Shown: positions 60,410 through 64,000 of the stretch, piece after piece | Numbering within the stretch: position 1 is the stretch's first letter | Layout: each line of letters begins with the position of its first letter | Source of the DNA: a virus | Length of the DNA: 64,000 bases | Virus record (IMG/VR): IMGVR_UViG_3300020182_000026 | Location: 1 to 64,000 of that record | Direction: 5' to 3' (one strand) | Notes under the pieces: generated by a model | Told to the model about the DNA's origin: nothing | What the model saw: the letters and a program-made list of their open reading frames with translations, nothing else | Database searches by the model: none | Position numbers and translations under genes: made by a program

Positions 60410-63400
60410 ATGAGTATAACAAAGGTAAGCAAGTTTGTACTAGAAGATAACAGTGTTTCGTTATCCAAACTAGATACAACTAGTGCATTTGAAGGGCAAA
60501 TTTTAGCAGTTGGTGCAGGTAACACTCTACAATTTGAAGATAAACTTGTAACAGAGGATGTTGAAGATATTGTAGCGGGTTTAATCCTACGAGGAAATCA
60601 CACTAATATCTCAGTCTCGTATGTAGATGGTACGAACCAACTTAACTTGAATGCAAGCGGAGCGGTTACAAGTGTAAACACTCAGACCGGAGCAGTGGTT
60701 TTAGACACAGATAATATAAATGAAGGTGCAGGAAATCTTTATTATACAGATGCTAGATTTAATACTGCACTTGGACTAAAAACTACAGATAATCTTTCTG
60801 AAGGTACGCTCAACCTGTACTTTACAGATCAAAGAGTACACGATGCAATTAGTGTCACTGATTTAAGTGGAGACGGTTCTCTTACATATTCAAACGGTAT
60901 TATCACATATACCGGCCCATCAGCAAATGAAGTCCGCGCCCATTTCTCAGCCGGAACCGGCGTTTCTATTTCAAATGGGGAAATCTCAATCGGACAGGAT
61001 GTATCTCCTTCAAGTAACGTGGTATTCAATGATATTAATGCAACTAACAATGTTATTATTGACGGCAACTTAACTGTATCTGGTACAACGACTACTGTAT
61101 TCTCCGAAACAACACGTATCAATGAAAACTTATTATACCTTAACGAAGGCGGAGAAACGACAATCACTGGTGCCGTCGGTAATGGCACAACAGTAACATA
61201 TACTGCGGACAATACATATAGTTTAGGTTATACAGTTGATATTACGGGTGTAAATCCAAGTAGCTTTAACATTGAAGATGGTATAGTTACTGCGGCAGAT
61301 GCCACATCATTTACTATTACAAGCTCAGTCACAGATACATATGTATCAGGTGGTGAATCATATGGACATGCGCATGTTAACGCAGACTTAGGTTGGGTAG
61401 GTGCATACGATGACGGAACATACGCACACAGTGGTTTATTCAGAGATGCATCAGACGGTGTATTTAAAATCTTTGATAGTTATACTGTTGAGCCAAGCGA
61501 CAGTTCGAATATTAACATAGCACATGCGTCTTATAATTCAGCATCTATGCTTGTAGATAATTTAACAGCAGAAGGTAACATTTCAGCAACAAATATTTCA
61601 GGTGATGGTACAAACATCACTAACGTTCTTACAAACTATACAACTACAAATCTGGTAGAAGGAACAAATCTATATTTTACAGATGAAAGAGTAGATGACA
61701 GAGTTGCTGCATTGATGACTCCAGGTACAAATATCACTATGCAGTACGATGATATTGCTGGCACGTTTACAATAAATGCAAATGGTTTAACAGGTAATAC
61801 TACAGATGATTTACTTGAAGGCGCAAGTAACCTGTACCATACAAATGAACGTGTCGATGACCGTGTCGCAGACCTACTAGTCGCTGGTAATAATATTACA
61901 TTAACTTATAACGATACTGCTGGAACAATAACAATCGATGGCATCGAAGATGATTTTTCAAATAATACTACTGATAATCTTTCTGAAGGTGCAACAAACT
62001 TATACTTCACTGATGAACGTGCGCAAGATGCAGTTGCATCAGCACTAGTAGCAGGCACCAATACTAATATTGTTTATGATGACAATGCTAATACTATCAC
62101 TATTTCTGCAACACCAACAGGCGGCTTTGATTTATCACAGAACACAACAGATGATTTAACAGAAGGTTCAACGAATCTTTATTATACAGATGCACGTGTT
62201 AGAGAAGCGTTAACTGTAGTAGACACAAGTGAGTTTGATACCTTCTCGTTTGATGAAAATACTGGCGTGATTTCACATCAAGGTGTTTCTACATCAGATA
62301 TTAGACAGACGCTAACTGGCGGAACTGGGGTAATTTATAACAATACGACTGGCGAAATCTCAATTGGACAAGACGTTGGTATAGCTGCTGACGTGCAGTT
62401 TGCGAATATGGTTTTAACTGGTAATCTAACAGTTACTGGCGCATATACAGTTGTAAATACTGAAACAATAAATCTTGCGGATAATATTCTTCTATTAAAC
62501 TCAAATGAAACTGGAGTACCAACACAATCAGGTGGTATTGAAATTGAACGTGGTACTGACTTAAATGTGTCATTCTTGTGGAATGAAGGCAGTGATTATT
62601 GGTCACTGGGTGCTGAGAACTTATTCACTAGTGGTACGTTCTTAGGAGATTTACAAGGTAATGTAATTGGTAATGTTACTGGTCAAATCACAGATATTTC
62701 CAATCATGTGACTGATGACCTATCAGAAGGTTTTAGTAACTTATATTGGACAGATACGCGCTTTAATGATGCATTTGAAGGAAAAGATTCAGATGACCTG
62801 TCTGAAGGTATAACAAATCTTTATTGGACAATCCCGCGCGGTCGAGGCGCAATAAGTGCAACTGGTGACTTGACTTATAATAGTGGCACTGGTGTTGTGC
62901 ATTTTAATTTAACAGAACATACAACCAGTGAGTTGCCTGAAGGTACAAACTTATATTATACCGAAGCGAGAGCGGATACACGTGTTGATGTTTTAAGAAC
63001 AGACTTAGCAACATCTGGTGATGCAAACGTACATTTCGATAATATTTCAAACGTGCCCGCAGTAACAAAAGATGTTCTGACTGGTGACAATACAAATGCT
63101 ACATTCAACCTAAGCGCAACACCAGGAAATGCAGATGCAGTAATCGTAACTATGAACGGTGTCACTCAGATGCCAGGTTCAGATTATTCAGTTACCGGCT
63201 CTACGATTACATTTACAACGACCCCACCTGCAGGACAGATAATTCTGGTTCGACATGTTGGTTACCAAATTGTAGGCTCAGTAGCAGATAACGATTTGTC
63301 ACTGACTGGTGGCACAATGAGCGGTTCAATTCTTGTTAATGCAGATAATCAATATGACTTGGGTAGTACAACTAACCAATGGCGTACTATTTATGGACAT

Positions 63401-63796
63401 GAAATTGAAGCTACGTTTGCTGACCTTGCAGAACGCTATGCGTCCGATGCTCCGTATACAGTCGGCACTGTTGTTATATATGGCGGTGAAGCAGAAATCA
63501 CAACAACAGTAGATGAAATGGATGTTTCTGTAGCTGGTATTATATCTGGTTCACCTGCACTTAAAATGAATTCAGCAGCAGGTAATTCACAAACTCACCC
63601 ATATGTTGCCCTTAAAGGTCGAGTCCCTTGTCAGGTAATTGGACCAGTAACAAAGGGTGATTTGTTAGTGACATCATCAACTCCAGGCTTTGCGAAATCA
63701 GTAGGCAAACGAGATTTAGGTCTAGCTGTACTTGCTAAAGCACTCGAAACTAATTTAGATGACGGTAGAAAAATGGTTGAAGTTGCGGTTGTTTAG
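60410..63796 (+). CDS. Long tail fibre protein with repeated LYFTDERV motifs
   Basis: A 1,128-residue fibre. The motif 'TDxLxEGxxNLY(F/Y)TDxRVxD' recurs about eight times along the shaft, separated by strand-rich segments with IDGNLTVSGTT. The YADLAERYASDAPY module with NSAAGNSQTHP closes the protein and is nearly identical to that of the first fibre. The ribosome-binding region reads AAAGGTTGAGA and can pair over nine bases with the small RNA loop. It likely forms part of the receptor-binding fibre. Confidence 0.82.
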   Translation: MSITKVSKFVLEDNSVSLSKLDTTSAFEGQILAVGAGNTLQFEDKLVTEDVEDIVAGLILRGNHTNISVSYVDGTNQLNLNASGAVTSVNTQTGAVVLDTDNINEGAGNLYYTDARFNTALGLKTTDNLSEGTLNLYFTDQRVHDAISVTDLSGDGSLTYSNGIITYTGPSANEVRAHFSAGTGVSISNGEISIGQDVSPSSNVVFNDINATNNVIIDGNLTVSGTTTTVFSETTRINENLLYLNEGGETTITGAVGNGTTVTYTADNTYSLGYTVDITGVNPSSFNIEDGIVTAADATSFTITSSVTDTYVSGGESYGHAHVNADLGWVGAYDDGTYAHSGLFRDASDGVFKIFDSYTVEPSDSSNINIAHASYNSASMLVDNLTAEGNISATNISGDGTNITNVLTNYTTTNLVEGTNLYFTDERVDDRVAALMTPGTNITMQYDDIAGTFTINANGLTGNTTDDLLEGASNLYHTNERVDDRVADLLVAGNNITLTYNDTAGTITIDGIEDDFSNNTTDNLSEGATNLYFTDERAQDAVASALVAGTNTNIVYDDNANTITISATPTGGFDLSQNTTDDLTEGSTNLYYTDARVREALTVVDTSEFDTFSFDENTGVISHQGVSTSDIRQTLTGGTGVIYNNTTGEISIGQDVGIAADVQFANMVLTGNLTVTGAYTVVNTETINLADNILLLNSNETGVPTQSGGIEIERGTDLNVSFLWNEGSDYWSLGAENLFTSGTFLGDLQGNVIGNVTGQITDISNHVTDDLSEGFSNLYWTDTRFNDAFEGKDSDDLSEGITNLYWTIPRGRGAISATGDLTYNSGTGVVHFNLTEHTTSELPEGTNLYYTEARADTRVDVLRTDLATSGDANVHFDNISNVPAVTKDVLTGDNTNATFNLSATPGNADAVIVTMNGVTQMPGSDYSVTGSTITFTTTPPAGQIILVRHVGYQIVGSVADNDLSLTGGTMSGSILVNADNQYDLGSTTNQWRTIYGHEIEATFADLAERYASDAPYTVGTVVIYGGEAEITTTVDEMDVSVAGIISGSPALKMNSAAGNSQTHPYVALKGRVPCQVIGPVTKGDLLVTSSTPGFAKSVGKRDLGLAVLAKALETNLDDGRKMVEVAVV

Positions 63797-63848
63797 TGTT
63801 ATAATACGTTTATAAATTAACTATAAATTAAACTCAAATGGTGTTTAC

Positions 63849-63856
63849 GATAAATA
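63849..63856 (+). promoter_or_regulatory. Late promoter GATAAATA
   Basis: GATAAATACTATTAG matches the extended T4 late consensus, 83 bases before the last gene in the window. Confidence 0.6.
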
Positions 63857-63931
63857 CTATTAGATAATGCTGATCCCCTATTCCAGTGTTGTCTATAACA
63901 AATCGATTTATATATAGACGGGAGAAATAAT

Positions 63932-64000
63932 ATGGCTGCATATGCAATCCAATTCCGCCGTGGTAATACTACTCAACATAACTCTTTCACAGGTCTTCTG
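63932..64000 (+). CDS. 5' end of a further tail-fibre-type protein (partial)
   Basis: ATG after GGGAGAAATAAT, then 23 codons to the window edge. The start AYAIQFRRGNTTQHNSFTG is the 'QFRRG-T-QH-FTG' opening common to fibre proteins of marine phages. Confidence 0.75.
   Translation, partial: MAAYAIQFRRGNTTQHNSFTGLL

Noticed and set aside
1-64000. CRISPR arrays, integrase or attachment sites
   Set aside because: No regularly spaced short repeats, recombinase gene or repeated tRNA-end sequence was seen.

Overview
The window is part of the genome of a T4-like contractile-tailed phage (myovirus), probably marine or aquatic; the host cannot be told from the sequence. The T4-type evidence is direct. 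There is a capsid block in T4 order (portal gp20, a small core protein, an acidic core protein, protease gp21, scaffold gp22, major capsid gp23), a baseplate block (gp48/54-like, gp53, hub, gp5-like, gp25, gp6, giant wedge-like protein), a tape-measure gene beside a gp26-like gene, the recombination pair gp47/gp46, and the late sigma factor gp55. DNA is AT-rich and genes are tightly packed, with many ATGA/TAATG overlaps. No integrase, repressor, CRISPR array or convincing tRNA gene was seen.

Layout. 1-2950: a small surface-chemistry module (SGNH hydrolase, cupin, two glycosyltransferase-like proteins). 2956-14786 (minus strand): a 12-kb operon with six radical SAM enzymes, three GT-A-type glycosyltransferase-like proteins and two unknowns, read from one near-perfect sigma70-type promoter. 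14843-31150 (minus): tail/baseplate structural genes including a 2,995-residue protein, gp6 and gp25. 31221-33026 (plus): SGNH protein, coiled-coil protein, ClpP protease. 33023-40390 (minus): hub and spike genes with cell-wall-degrading domains. 40506-44999 (plus): gp55, gp47, a short-chain dehydrogenase, gp46 and a histone-like peptide. 45008-46974: a predicted structured small RNA, small proteins, a GIY-YIG nuclease and 0.67 kb of structured non-coding DNA. 46975-48044 (minus): gp26-like tail protein with a -1 frameshift extension. 48145-56642 (plus): tape measure, portal and capsid genes. 56756-64000 (plus): tail-fibre genes.

Regulation is readable. An octamer NATAAATA, matching the T4 late promoter TATAAATA, recurs at 15 sites close to gene starts and between operons, fitting the encoded gp55. 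At three of them it lies exactly 13 nt from the A of the ATG, so those late mRNAs may be leaderless. A second class has TTGACA-N17-TATAAT-like boxes; three of its members share the longer sequence TTAACACTTGACA and precede the radical SAM operon, the gp55 operon and the small RNA.

Most notable are the multi-enzyme radical SAM/glycosyltransferase island, the three-hairpin RNA at 45043-45154 whose open loop is complementary to the phage's own ribosome-binding sites, the probable programmed frameshift beside the tape measure, and a reshuffled lysis-at-entry apparatus (lysozyme domain on the hub protein, zinc-peptidase-like domain on the gp5 spike).
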